Part shown: positions 1-11,168 of the stretch, one piece after another
Numbering within the stretch: position 1 is the stretch's first letter
How the letters are laid out: the number at the start of each line of letters is the position of its first letter
From: Apiospora phragmitis
Lineage: Eukaryota > Ascomycota > Sordariomycetes > Amphisphaeriales > Apiosporaceae
NCBI GenBank assembly: GCA_038363925.1
Contig: JAQQWL010000012.1
Location: forward strand, 558,001 to 622,000
DNA length: 64,000 nt
Direction of reading: 5' to 3'
Translations under genes and position numbers: made by a program
The notes under the pieces: generated by a model
Databases searched by the model: none
What the model was told of the DNA's origin: nothing
Seen by the model: only the letters and a program-made list of their open reading frames with translations

Positions 1-840
1 CGGCGCGCGTGGTGGAGGAGGTCGCCTACCACGGCGGCCTGATCCTGTTCGTCGGCAACCGGCCCGGCCAGACCCGGATCGTGACGCAGGCCGCGCGCAT
101 GGCCAAGGCCTGCCACCTCTTCACCAAGTGGGTTCCGGGGGACCATCACCAACAGCGACAAGATCCTGCCGGGAATCCCCGTCGAAATCGTCGACGAGCA
201 CGACCAGCCCGTCGACGGCTTCCGCCAGCACCTGATGGACCGGCGGGCCCTGGTGCCCGACCTGGTCGTGTGCCTGAACCCGCTCGAGAACTTCACGATG
301 CTGCGCGAGTGCAGCCAGTTCAATGTTCCCACCATTGGTATCATCGACACCAACACCGAGCCCACGTGGGTGACGTACGCGATTCCGGCCAACGATGACA
401 GGTAAGCAGTAGCCCCATTTCCAGTCGTCCCCATTCCAGCTCTCTCTTTCAAATCATGTACACGTACTGATCAACTCTCTAGTATGCGCTGCTTGGCCGT
501 CATTGGAAGCGTTCTCGGCCGTGCCGGAGAAGCCGGCCAGAAGCGTCGCATGGAGGATGCCAAGAACGGCAAGGTGACGTGGAACACACCGTTCGAGATC
601 AAGCAGTTCCTCGAAATCCAGCGGAAGCGAGCCGAATGGAGCGAACGTGCTTATCGAGAAGAGGCAGGAGGCGAGGGCGAGGGCGAAGGCCTCGACCGGT
701 TCGGCGGCCCCAGGAAGGACAACCAAATCGTGGACGAGTACATGTCGGAGCTGCAGAGGGAGGTGGCCGCTGTCAATGCGGAGGATGAGGTGAAGCCGCT
801 GCTGAGGAAAATGGCACGCCGGCCGGAGGAGCGGGACTGA
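1..840 (+). CDS. MRP4: Mitochondrial small-subunit ribosomal protein S2 (uS2m), 5' partial, one frame break
   Basis: Component of the mitochondrial small ribosomal subunit. The window opens inside the gene. The protein reads through 'GGLILFVGNRPGQTRIV' and '..ARMAKACHLFTKWVPG', then 'TITNSDKILPG', 'PDLVVCLNPLEN' and 'VPTIGIIDTNTEPTWVTYAIP', the conserved core of bacterial/mitochondrial S2. Exon 1 ends at 401 (donor gtaagc), the intron is 402-482 and exon 2 is 483-840, with a fungal-type acidic/basic tail. The frame shifts after 'KWVPG': a run of five G at 137-141 has one base more than the family reading needs. I interpret this as a homopolymer error because the protein on both sides is fully conserved. 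Family identity is very secure; the symbol follows yeast naming. Confidence 0.9.
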
Positions 841-1292
841 GTGATACCCGTGGAAACCTGGGCTGCTTGCTGTACGATGTGTATAGTCTAGATGTACAAA
901 ATAGATCTGGAAGAACCAACGGTATCCTCGTGCATCTGCTTTCTGGTGTTTGGGTGATTTCCGATCCACGCCTCACTGAGAATCATCTCCTCTGGGAGGG
1001 GGCACGCTTTCATTAGTCGCAAGCCCTGGGCAATATTAAGTACGTTTTCCCCGTACGAGCACTTCAAATAGAGCAGAGCGGATTCTACTCACTCAAGACG
1101 TGTATACGGCAGGATGAAATAGGAGACAAAGTAGCACGGTTGCTAAGACTCGTTCGTCGTGTAATCGAGAAGTTGGTATCGCGTCTCCCATGGCAGGCCT
1201 GTCCATCCAAATGCGGTGTCGCACCCGTGCCAGGTCAGCCGATTCATAGATAGCATAGCAGCCCCGAAGCCGTAAGCCGTAGCATCGCGGCG
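841..1292. other. Intergenic, no gene seen
   Basis: This is the 3' flank of the S2 gene and the upstream flank of the next small reading frame. I see no convincing coding, RNA or repeat signal. Confidence 0.5.
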
Positions 1293-1750
1293 ATGCAGCC
1301 AGACGTATCATGCGATATAAACAACAGCTTCTGCAAAGACCTCAGCGTGCCTATCAACGACTGCCACTACTCACTCCCCAGCGGCACCTTTATCGCCCAC
1401 TGCAAAGGATCCAACTCGGACTTCCACCGGACCGAAGTGAACATCAACCGCTGTCTGGCTCTCAACAACAAGACCGAGCTGGTGTTTCGCTGGGATTACG
1501 TAAAATGTCGCCTCTACGCTGATGCTACTAGTTCCATTCCAAAAAAAAAAAGAAAAAAAAAACCAAAAAAAAACCACGTATGGTATATGAATTCTGACCT
1601 TTTCTTCTTAACAGCCCACACGGAGAAACCCTCAATATGAGATGCAGTTCGTGCTCCATGGACTCCAACTGGATGCTCCGATGCAAGTGTGCCCAGTTGG
1701 GCTGGTTTACTACCGGCTTGAGGGAAGTTACTACCTCTATCAACTTGTGA
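1293..1750 (+). CDS. Possible cyanovirin-N-like small protein, gene model uncertain
   Basis: The first part reads 'DCHYSLPSGTFIAHCKG' then 'EVNINRCLALNNKTELVF', which resembles the CVNH pattern (Cys, 'L.A.C', 'ssldLn.ci.NnnG.lv'). After an A-rich stretch (1540-1573) and an acceptor-like ttcttaacag at 1604-1613, the sequence reads 'NMRCSSCSMDSNWMLRCKC' and 'TTSINL' before a stop, which looks like the second half of a CVNH repeat. Known CVNH proteins bind oligomannose glycans. The likely intron begins at gtaaaa near 1498, but its phase does not join cleanly to the second segment, so either the donor is elsewhere or the long A run hides an indel. No signal peptide is visible. A decayed gene is possible. 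Confidence 0.4.
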
Positions 1751-2612
1751 GAGTTATTAATACCCATGTGGGCTTTTATTGTGCCAGTCCGCGCCTCCGA
1801 GTCGGCTTCCAGCGTTTACTACGACTAGCAAATAGGAGAGCTGAACTGCACCGGGAACGCCTAACCTAGGCCCTGATAGCGTCAAGATTCCAAGGTGCGG
1901 TGGAACGTAATATTGAGAACGGGGGTAAGGGTTGGATTATACGTTCGCATTTGTTTGGATGGGTTTTAGTTGACTTGTAGGTAGACTCGCAATGCATTGT
2001 TTCGACCTACATGTAGTATCTAAGGGGAACGACCAGTAGAGCCGCCCGCCCGTTATAATACCTTGACCTCATCCTCGACATTGATACTATAGAGCGTAAA
2101 CCGAGCACGTGAAATCCCATCCTCCACAGTTGCAGTATAAAGGGGAGGAAGCCAACCCTCCATCAGCTTCGTTTTTGACTAGTTTTCTTGCCTATACACG
2201 TGCAACGGACTCCCAACGAGCGGCTGGAAGGCAGAATCTTCGCTACCCCTTTTTGGACTTATGACAGCTGAGGCAGGGGATCTTCTTTCGCGCATGGTCC
2301 AATCGTCCTCGCAACATATTACCCCTGATGCATTTTGCCAGAGCCTTCCGCTCTTCGCAACAGCGCTGAGGACAGGATGGTGAACCTCTCCCGATAGATC
2401 CTAATAATGACAGCATACGAGGGATACGAGAGAAATTTTCCGATACCAGAATACCTAATTATTCCATTTTGAAGAGAAGTTTCCAGAGGACAGCGTCTTG
2501 ATCGAGAAAATATATATGCACTGCCGACGATCTGTGTACTACTTACATGGATTATACCCCGCCAGCATCAAAAGCGAAAACCTCTCTCATTTCCTATCAT
2601 GCCGTCATCTAC
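1751..2612. other. Intergenic with an orphan TATA-like box
   Basis: A good TATA box (tataaag, 2136-2142) on the plus strand is followed by about 480 bases with no usable open frame. It may drive a non-coding transcript or be chance. Nothing else is recognised before the GH62 stop codon. Confidence 0.4.
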
Positions 2613-3975
2613 CTACACGCACTGAGAGTACCCTGTTATTTGCATGTTAGTCCACTAGCTTGAAGGCCGCTGTTGTCGTTGTTGTTGTTGCCAGGTGGAT
2701 AATTACTTACATTCGTTAGAGACCTGGCAGGTCCCCTGCGAGCAGCACGTGGGGCCCGAGTAGCCGTTGCCGCCGCACTGGGCGTACATGGATGCGCAGC
2801 TGCCGCCCGGGTTGTTGGTCGGCGCCGGCTGGGCCGTCGTAGTCGGGTTGCTGCCGCCCCCGGCGGTGGTGGTGCCCACGGCGCGGGGCTCCCCGAGGGG
2901 TTCTGCAGCGTCAGCAGACCGGGTCGGTAGGGGAGGAGATTGTAGTCCGGGTTCTTGCTGGGGTCGCGGCCTTGGTAGAGCACTGCGGAACAAAAAGATT
3001 GCCAAGTCAATAAGCAGTTTTGTGAGGAAGAAAACAAGGGGAAAGATGGCAATGGGTCCAGGAGAGCCACTCACGCTGGAGATTGCATGGGTCGATCTCA
3101 AAGGTCTGGTCGTTGGTGCTCCGGATAAGCTCGCCGTGGCTGATGTCGTTGGTCCAGGTGGCGCCGCTGTTGGCCTTGCCGGCGAACGGGTTGCTCTCGG
3201 TCGCGGCCTGCGGGGTCCAAGAGCCGCCGAGGCTGGTGGCGGTGAAGGAGCGGAAGAAGCGGCCGTTCGCGCCCATGGCCTCGACCATCATGAACCACTT
3301 GTTCTGGCCCTTGAGCTTGTACACCTGCACGGCCTCGAACAGGTTGGCCTTCGTGTCGCTCATGATCGTCTGGTAGTTGGAGCCGAAGCTGCCGGGGAAG
3401 TTGCCGATCGGCATGCTGGCCCGGTAGATGTTGCCGTTGTCGCCGCAGAAGAAGAGGTACATGTTGGTGCCGTCGCCGATCAGGGTCTGGTCGATCGGGC
3501 CGGTGCCGCCGCCGCCGATGGAGCCGGAGAAGAGCGGCTGCGCCGAGGACCAGCCGTTGGCGTTGGTCGGGTCCTTGGACGTCTTGTAGGAGAACGGGGT
3601 CGCGCCCCACTGGTAGGACAGGATCCAGACGTCCTTGGGCTGGAAGTAGAACAGCGTCGGCGCCACCGTGGCGCCGTTCATGCCGTTCTGCGCCACGGAG
3701 CCCATCTGGGACCAGTCGGAGAAGGTGCCGAAGTTCATGGACCCGTAGTTGCCGCCGCTGTTGTACGACGCGTACACGAGGTGCTGGCCGTTGTAGGGCG
3801 CCACGGTGAAGTCCTTGAGCGAGGCCCACCCGTTCTTCGGCTGGGCCAGCGGGCCGCCGTGGTCCTTCCACTTGTAGCTCGACGGGAGGTTGCACTGGGC
3901 CGACACCACGGCCGCGGAGGCCAGCAGGGCGGCCACGGCGGCCGCCGGGCTCATGTCCGGGGTTGACAGTCTCAT
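2613..3975 (-). CDS. Secreted GH62 alpha-L-arabinofuranosidase with C-terminal CBM1, one frame break
   Basis: GH62 enzymes remove arabinofuranosyl side chains from arabinoxylan outside the cell. Exon 1 (3975-3075) starts at [10 protein letters not shown] with a signal peptide ending near 'AVVSAQ', then the GH62 five-blade propeller ('[17 protein letters not shown]', 'WILSYQWG', '[10 protein letters not shown]', '[17 protein letters not shown]', '[11 protein letters not shown]'). The intron 2983-3074 joins 'DPCNLQ' to 'LLYQGRDPS'. Exon 2 (2982-2711) ends GH62, then has a Gly/Thr/Pro linker and a CBM1 ('[19 protein letters not shown]'). The intron 2633-2710 leads to a 20-nt last exon (2632-2613) that supplies 'WYSQCV', the conserved CBM1 end. 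One base is missing in the linker near 2890-2910; adding it gives exactly 398 codons. A Met 14 residues upstream (4017) is an unlikely start because it would precede the signal peptide. Confidence 0.93.
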
Positions 3976-4108
3976 GGTAACAGCAGCAGTGCTTAGTTCT
4001 CGTCGGCGCGCAAACAAAGAGAAAGGGATGGTTTAGGACAAGAAGAGCCAGGTGGGGTGCTGGACAAAAGAAGAAGGAATCAGCGGGAGAGATAGAAAGA
4101 GGACGGGC

Positions 4109-4115
4109 TATATAT
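4109..4115 (-). promoter_or_regulatory. TATA box of the GH62 gene
   Basis: TATATAG on the minus strand, about 134 bases upstream of the GH62 ATG, which is a normal distance for a fungal TATA box plus leader. I did not find a clear XlnR/Xyr1 site that I would defend by eye. Confidence 0.55.
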
Positions 4116-5552
4116 GAATGCGCCGTTTGGCTTGCGCTTACCATCCGATGTTTGGATGTTACTTGGGTGTTGTTTGGCTGATTCTCGGACGCAATTTGGG
4201 TCTCCAGGGCCCGGAACGAGCACCCCGGATGGCCAGACCTTCATCCCTGGAGCGATCCCGTCAATCGGAGGCCAGCAGGAAAGGGGAAAATAAGAGCGGC
4301 AAGGCCGGCCTGGACAGTCGACGGAAAAAATGTGCTCCCCCATAGCTGCTCCCAATTATTGCATCGAGACATTATTCCACCATAGATAGAAGCTGCTGCT
4401 GCTGCCAAATTGGCCGGAAATGTGACCCTCAGCCGGTTCGCTTAGGCCGCTCCGAGTCACGGATCCAGCGGCTCCGTACATCATGTGGGGATCGCCATGT
4501 GAGCGGTATGGGTCGACAGGGGTGCCTTTTTTGGTGCCATGCCATGCCATGTAACCTCTTGGGAGGCACAATAATAAGCGCGCCAGTTCTGGGGCTGCCC
4601 GGTCAGATAATAATGGCTTAATGTTAGCCTAATGTACGAATGTTCGCATCTTCCTTCTATAAGGGGGAAGCATAAATAATGGGACAGACATAAGATTGCC
4701 GAGTACGCTAACGCCTCCTCCTATACACCGCCGTTCCTAGTTCGCTATAGGTGCCAAGAATCAAGACAGCCACGCCACCTTGGAGTTGGTAGGTGGGAAA
4801 ATCAGGATCGTATTCTCTAGCGAACTCAACATTTGCAAATAGATAGTCTTGCTTGGATTGAGGATGCCTCAGATTGTCGTTGCCACTGTCAGACGCCTTC
4901 TAGATTCTGCTTCGCACGCACGGCAATGACACAGCTCCCTATGATTCATCGACCTCCCTTTCAGTGTCAGAATCCAGAGCATCGTGGGAAATACTATGGC
5001 ACTAGAATCCTGCTATGAGTGGTGGACCGAGATGAACGGGCTCTGATTCGGGAGGCGGTGGTATTAGCAACAACAAGCATTTTTCCATGGATCCTCGGCT
5101 GAACGTCGCAGTTTTGGGTGTCCCAAATTATGTGGTATATGTACCTTGCTTGTTAACCAGGTCAAGTTCGGCAGCAATGTTTGCGGGGGTAGCCTGTCAC
5201 TAATTATAGGTACAGAATATACTAATGAGATCTGTCTAGGACTCATCAGAGGTTCAAGGAAGTGGTGGCACTGGTGGCCAAGTCTCAGCCGAAATTTATC
5301 AAGTATTTATGAGTAGATCATAACTGCGCATTGTGATCTATGCGCACCAATGTGATAAAAGTCAGCTTCAAGTCCCGCTGCCTTTCACTAAACAGTTTTC
5401 AACTAGGCATGCCACCGAATCTCATGAAAGGTTGCAACTATAAAATCGACGTACATTAAGACAAGGCGAAGTAATACGAGTGATATATTATTTATTATAT
5501 CTCTTCTGAGTCTCTCTCCTGAGGCAGACCCCAATCCTCCGTGTCATGCTGT
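4116..5552. other. Intergenic, no gene seen
   Basis: Upstream region of the GH62 gene and downstream region of the tyrosinase gene. Open frames here are short and lack recognisable motifs or splice-joined extensions. Confidence 0.5.
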
Positions 5553-6684
5553 TTAGTAGGTATAGCAGAGAAGATCGTTTTGGGTGGTCATAACCTCGGA
5601 GATCTTGATATCGGCCGCCAGGCCCATGAACGGCAGGACATCCTCGAGCGTGGCCTTGGAGCCGTCAACGGGGTTGACCTTGTCGTCGTTGATGTCCTTG
5701 TCGCGGGCCTCGGGGTTGGCCTGCTGCCAGAGGGCCCACAGACGATCGATCTGGGTGTGGTGCAGGAAGAACAGGGGGTCTATGATAATCCAACGTCAGT
5801 ATGATGATATATATTATCTAGGAGCACAGGGGAAAGAAAGAGAGAGAAAAAAAAGGACTAATGGCTGCACATACCGTTGGGCGAGGAGCTGGGCTTCATG
5901 TCACCCTTCTGGCCGCCTACGGCACTGTGGATCGATCCGTGCGGGATGCTCTCGAGGTAAAGGCGGAAGTCGGCGTACGTCTCCCGCTCGTTGACGAACT
6001 TGACCTCGGCGGCGTTGTAGGCGGACCCGCGCATGGTTCCGGGCCGGTCCTTGCCGTCGAAGAAGTCGCGCGAGAGGCAGTGCGGGGCGTACTCTACCTC
6101 GTTGTAGGCCGGGCGCAGGTCCTTGAAGGGCCCGTCGGTGAGGGCACATCCACTCCTGCGTGCCCGTCTTCTCGACCTTATCCGTGCCGCCGTTGCCGCC
6201 GACCACGTCCCAGATGGATGAGTGGGCCGTGTCGTCGGCGTCCAGGGTCCAGTCCCAGTAGGCCATGGGGCCGGTGTAGCCGCACTCGCGCAGGCTGCTG
6301 TGGTAGAGCTGCACGAAATACCTGTGCCAAGGAGGAACATGGCGCAGAAGTGGACTGGGTGCGTATCATAGTTAGCGATCGTGGCTGCTAGTACGATGCA
6401 GAGGATACAAAAAAAGAAAGAGAGAACGTACTGATTTTGTTCAGGTGAGTGTGGACGTAGGTGAAGTCGTCGTACAGGGTCGTGTTCAGGTTCAAGCCCA
6501 GACCCGAAGGCTTCGTGGCCAGGCACATGACGGCATCGGTATACTCCTTCTGCGCAGCGGCGTCCAGGCTGCGGAACTCGACGCGTTTCTCGGGGTTTGC
6601 GCATCCGGAACTCGCCTGGCGCGGGCCGAGAGCGGCTGCGGCCGAGACGAGGCTCGACGCGGACAAGAGGTGAAGCAACTGCAT
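5553..6684 (-). CDS. Secreted short tyrosinase (type 3 copper), two frame breaks
   Basis: Oxidises phenols to quinones with a dinuclear copper site. Exon 1 (6684-6432) has a signal peptide (MQLLHLLSASSLVSAAAA) and the first CuA histidines ('TYVHTHLN'). The intron is 6355-6431. Exon 2 (6354-5875) carries the CuA 'FLPWHRYF' site, 'MAYWDWTLDADD', 'GPFKDLRPAYNEV' and the CuB start 'IPHGSIHSAVGG'. The intron is 5780-5874. Exon 3 (5779-5553) carries 'DPLFFLHHTQIDRLWALWQ', the CuB His-His motif. The compact length (about 319 aa) and signal peptide fit the short extracellular tyrosinases. The frame breaks once just before WHR (one C short near 6337) and once near 6150 (before 'CALTDGPF'). With the net change allowed for, the coding length is 320 codons. 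All copper ligands I can place are present, so I favour sequence errors over a pseudogene. Confidence 0.9.
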
Positions 6685-8442
6685 GATGGACAGCGAAAGT
6701 AATGAGTGCGAGTTGTGTGAATCGAATGAATGTAATGCAAATCCTTTGCTTTCTCCAAAGGCTCGAAGTGTAAAAGAATGTATTGCTGTTGCTGTTTTGC
6801 TGTTCTGGACGATCTATACCAACGGCTGGGAAGCAGCTCTTATATACGTGGCGATCTTCCGTGTCTCGAGAGGTATGCGTCGCCGTTCGTCCCCTAGCTC
6901 CCCAATACATAGACCGGATGTCGCCAAGCACTCGACTTTTCCCTGATGTTAGTCGATGTGGGGGGGGGGTGGTGACAGGCTGACACCACTGCCTACCCGT
7001 GTTGCCGAGGTGGAAAAGGTCCACCATACCCACTTTGCAGTTCGTGATGGTCGAAAACCCACTAGGAAGGGGCTTCATGAAGTTCATGCTGCCCCGCAAG
7101 CTTCTAGACTGAAACGTGACATTCGATCAGTTTGCTGACTTCCGATGAATTAAGCATCACCAATACGAACATATAGTGCTTGCACGGGAAAAGGAGAGGT
7201 CCGTTTCTGTGGGCTCAGCAACAGTCCAGTAACGAGGCGGGGATAAAAATATCCCTATAAAACTTAGGGTATTAATTCCGCTACTACTCTTGGCCAGATA
7301 GGGCTCTCGCTGGGATGTCCTACAAGCTTAAATTAAGCTCATGCGTGCATCATCCCGGGTCTGGCGACTCTCGGTGGTTGCCAACGAGGCTTGATGCAAA
7401 CGCTTTTCAGAGGCATGCAAACGGCCTCATCCTGACTAGGTGGCACGCAGCGGACATACTGACACTATCAAATCAGGGGCCACGGGTCCCGGCTGGGGCC
7501 GGCAGTTGGGGCCCGACCGACTTAAAACAGCCCCCCTGCCAGACCTCGACCGACAAGGCCCATTAGCTTAATGACAAGGATAATATCGGCCGAGGTGGTG
7601 TCTTAACCAACCAAGCGCGGCCTTGACAAAAGGGAGGGAAAGCCAGCCTTGTTCGGAGATGAATAGCCCTAGGTGCAAAAGTAGCAATCACCGGCAGCGG
7701 CCATGATAACTTTCTTGGGCTATAGTGTGTATAGTTACCATCTTGCAAATCCCGTTTATGAGTTATCGATAAACTATTAATAGTATCAAGCCTCTTTTTG
7801 TCCCGTCGCCCCACTAGGGCTAATAATAGAGTTGCAATCTCCCCTTCCCCACTTGAAATATCGTATTACATATACTATTCTGCGAGGTGGTTCGAGAACT
7901 CGACCTTCCAGGATGTGCTTTGCAGAAAATTGATTTCCCCTCCTGCTTGCTTGGGTATCTTGTGCCTAGACTAACGAACACCCCAGCAGGATAGTGGCCA
8001 GGCGGGATCCCAAGTCATATCCGATGCCACCCAGAAGCGATTATCGAGACCCTGTACTAGAAGAGCAAAGGTTGGCAGTTCTTTCTTGAGGTTCGCCTCC
8101 TCCCCCTCGTCCATCTCCTCACAAATCTGAAAGCCCGCCCAAAGCAGGGCGTATTGACTCGTCTCTCCTATTGCAGAGTAAACGCCGTCTTCGACAGGAC
8201 GGCCATGACGAGCATGGGCACCGCCATCCTCTTACCACGGCGTGCGCTGTGCGTGCTGCTCCCGGACCAACAGACCCTGGGATCGGGGACCGTGCTGCTT
8301 TGGTAGATGGAGAACAACAGGGAGGTCGTGGTCCAGGGACGGGGTTTGGCCCTTGACGCTCACCAGGTAGTATTGGTCAGATGATGAGCTGGGACGCAGA
8401 AAGGATACTCATGCAGTCGTCGTGGGGGCGAGCGAAATGGGG
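6685..8442. other. Intergenic, no gene seen
   Basis: Divergent flank upstream of the tyrosinase gene. It holds a G-run (about 6960-6968) and only short, unconvincing open frames on both strands. Confidence 0.5.
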
Positions 8443-8449
8443 TATATAA
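8443..8449 (+). promoter_or_regulatory. TATA-like box upstream of a small reading frame
   Basis: TATATAA lies 91 bases before the ATG at 8534. A perfect-looking short palindrome (ccggccataaccggccg region, about 8470-8486) lies between them. Confidence 0.35.
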
Positions 8450-8533
8450 CTGAATCAGGCCCCTGAGACCGGCCATAACCGGCCGTGGTGTAAGGGCGCT
8501 TGTAGCAACTAACGATTCGCTCCCCGACCCGAT

Positions 8534-8746
8534 ATGGAACGCGACATTCTAAATATCCTGAATGACCTAAACCGTCGTCAAGTGCCAGGATCCCGTGATA
8601 TATGGCTGGACTACATCAGGAGGTATGCGCCTCGATATCTGGAAACGGAAGCCAAAGTACACGGAATGGGATACGATGACGACCATAGCAGGTTCAGGAC
8701 AGCTGAAGAGTTGGAAGCACTGCATTTGGAGGATAGCGAGGTTTGA
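8534..8746 (+). CDS. Small hypothetical protein, 70 aa
   Basis: A 71-codon frame starting at an ATG, with a TATA box at a plausible distance. The product is charged and hydrophilic (starts MERDILNILNDLNRR and ends ELEALHLEDSEV), with many Arg, Asp and Glu, and lacks a signal peptide or membrane segment. I do not recognise a family. It could be a real small gene, one exon of a larger gene, or chance. Confidence 0.3.
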   Translation: MERDILNILNDLNRRQVPGSRDIWLDYIRRYAPRYLETEAKVHGMGYDDDHSRFRTAEELEALHLEDSEV

Positions 8747-11168
8747 TCCATTTCCTTTCGTACCCCTGTGACAGCCATGTTCACGCATACAAGGCTCTGT
8801 ATCGTGAAATAAGGAAGTTAATACGGAGCCGTTCCTCAAACACGGAGTTTTGGCTGAGCTACAGCCTGCTACGGGTTCGGGATTGTCCAATCGCTTGACC
8901 ATCTGTGATAGACGTAGTAGTCGCCTCTGGAATCACGACCACCTGCTTTATATAATCACTATATATAAGCCGAAGCAGAAGCAGTAGGTAGTCCTCGCAA
9001 TGTGGCACAATGTGAAAACAATGTGCAGCAATCCACATGCTGTATATAGGGCCATCTTTTATGTAATGATAACGATGGAGGTACCCTTTGGATGTTAGGG
9101 GATACATCGAACTTGGAAGCTGTTAGGCTGTTGATACACTGTGGCTACTCAACAGGATACTATTATTTCCGAGGTCAGCCTGACTACGATCATGGGCGTC
9201 CGGTGCTCTTTCGGTCCAGCATATTCTTAGGCCTAAGTAAATAATTGATAATAGCCTCTAAAAAGCCTTGTCGAGGATGGATGCCGCTTCGTGGGATGCA
9301 CTTTGCTGTCCTGGACGGGACTTTGACCTCCGGGACGATGCAAGGCCGCCAATGCTTTCCATAATGATGATCCAAGGGTTGATATACTTTGCCGTAATTC
9401 CCAAACTTCTTTGAGGCTTCAAGTAACTCTAATTGAAGGTGAGGGAACATACCGCGACATCCTGCCTGCCGGGCTTGGTGGCGGTGTGAGATATGTCGGC
9501 ACACACCGCAAGCCCCGGTCCTGGGCGAGCTGCAAGATCGACGGGCCTATATTGGCTAAGTGGGTAGATGGGATTGGGGACTCTAGGCAAAAAAGGAAAC
9601 GGATGAACGTAAGTACTGGAGTAAACATGATCGGAGAAGCAAATAATTCATGAACCGGGATGCTCATGACAATTTTGCGGTTGAGCCGGAGAAACCGATT
9701 GAAGTTGAACGCAATTATTTGGAGAAGGGCGACCGACTCCGCTACTACGGCATGAACCGTCCCAGCCCGACTCCGAGAGGGATCGACACTCGGCATGAAC
9801 AGCGATGGGCAAGCAAGGTGGTGCCCGCATGTAGCCTCGTGGAACCGACGGACTGACACCGAGTCCAGACCGACCCCAGAGCACCCCCAGCTGACCAGCA
9901 GACAGACTACCTTCCTATTCAGCCCATCTCGGCCGGCGCTCTCTTTGATTTGACCTAGGTAGGTACATCCAATCTTAGATTGCCAGACTTGACCTTCTCA
10001 TTGGTGACGGGATCTGTCTCTCTATCCCGAGGGATAAATGCCGCACTCAGTCGTGAGCTGGCAAGCTTTCGTTGCAGTAATGATTTGGTAATGTCGCAAG
10101 CAGCTGGACCAGGCATGTCCTGTCGCGCAGCGTGTCACGAAGTGGATCATTGGCCAACAAACCCTGGCCTTGCCCAGTTGTAAGTTGTACGTAAGTAGGT
10201 CCCAGTAGGTTAGGTAATAGTTCGGCCCTCCATCCTCGTAACCGCCAGTGCGGCTGAGCACGGCTTTGCCGTTCGTCTCGGCAGAGGTGATGTGAGAGAA
10301 ATGCATCACGAGGGATGCGGAAGCTGAAAGTCCCTCCAGCAGTTCGTTTCACCGTCGCCCGGGCGGTTCGCCATCCAGCTGCAGTGCACTAGTCATACCT
10401 AGGTCTGTCATATGTACTGGCAACATCCAAAAAGCAAAATGCAAATTGGGCGATCGGATCTGCCGACAAGATGGAGTTCCTATCAGGTAAAAGCCACGAC
10501 AAAGAGCGCTGTCCAGTGACGAATGGTTGGACCCCAACGATTCATGCTCGGTTTGATGATTTGATAGCTGAGCTTAGCTCTCTGCCGGGAATAGTGTAGA
10601 TCAAAGTCCATGCAGCTGGGGTAGCATTGGGATTCTACCTACTGAGAGAGGTAATATGCAGTAGTTCTAGCAGTTCTGGCCGTGATGCGTGAGGGAATGA
10701 TGCGGCAACGCAACACACAGACAGCGCGGAATCCAAGGTAAGGCGACCCCACCATCCACAAGGGCCCGAGGGGGGAGCCCTGATCGATAAGCTGCTTGGC
10801 TGCCCCTCCGTCATCCTTCTCGGCTGTACTAACAAGAGCGAAAAAGCCTATCTTCATGTGCCTGTGCTGCCGTTAGTATGGACTCATAGTCGGTGGGGTG
10901 CAACCAGGAACCAAAAAATATATCTGTGTCTTGTGCCTCTCTCTCTCTCTCATACGTATTACATACTTGCTCAGACTTGTCCCCTTCGCTTAGTTCCGTC
11001 CCTGCTTGCTTGCTTCCCTATCTAGGTACTTAGACCCTTCCCTTGTTCATATGACGAAATAAGAGCCCACGAGTAAACTAACGCTTACTAGCATTCTTTC
11101 TTCTTTGAACCCCCCGTATTACACCTCGTTCACCTACCGACCTCTTTAGTATATACACCTAGCTGAGC
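8747..11168. other. Long intergenic stretch, no gene seen
   Basis: About 2.4 kb with no frame that shows family motifs. An open stretch at 9650-9856 is hydrophilic and unrecognised and is left uncalled. The last part (about 10935-11168) is pyrimidine-rich, including a CT run near 10938-10951, typical of a fungal promoter and leader for the arginase gene that follows. Confidence 0.45.

Noticed and set aside
2767..3966. A 399-codon open frame on the plus strand across the GH62 gene
   Set aside because: It is the shadow of the GC-rich minus-strand gene: biased Val/Gly/Ala/Arg composition, no family features, and the opposite strand has clear GH62 motifs.
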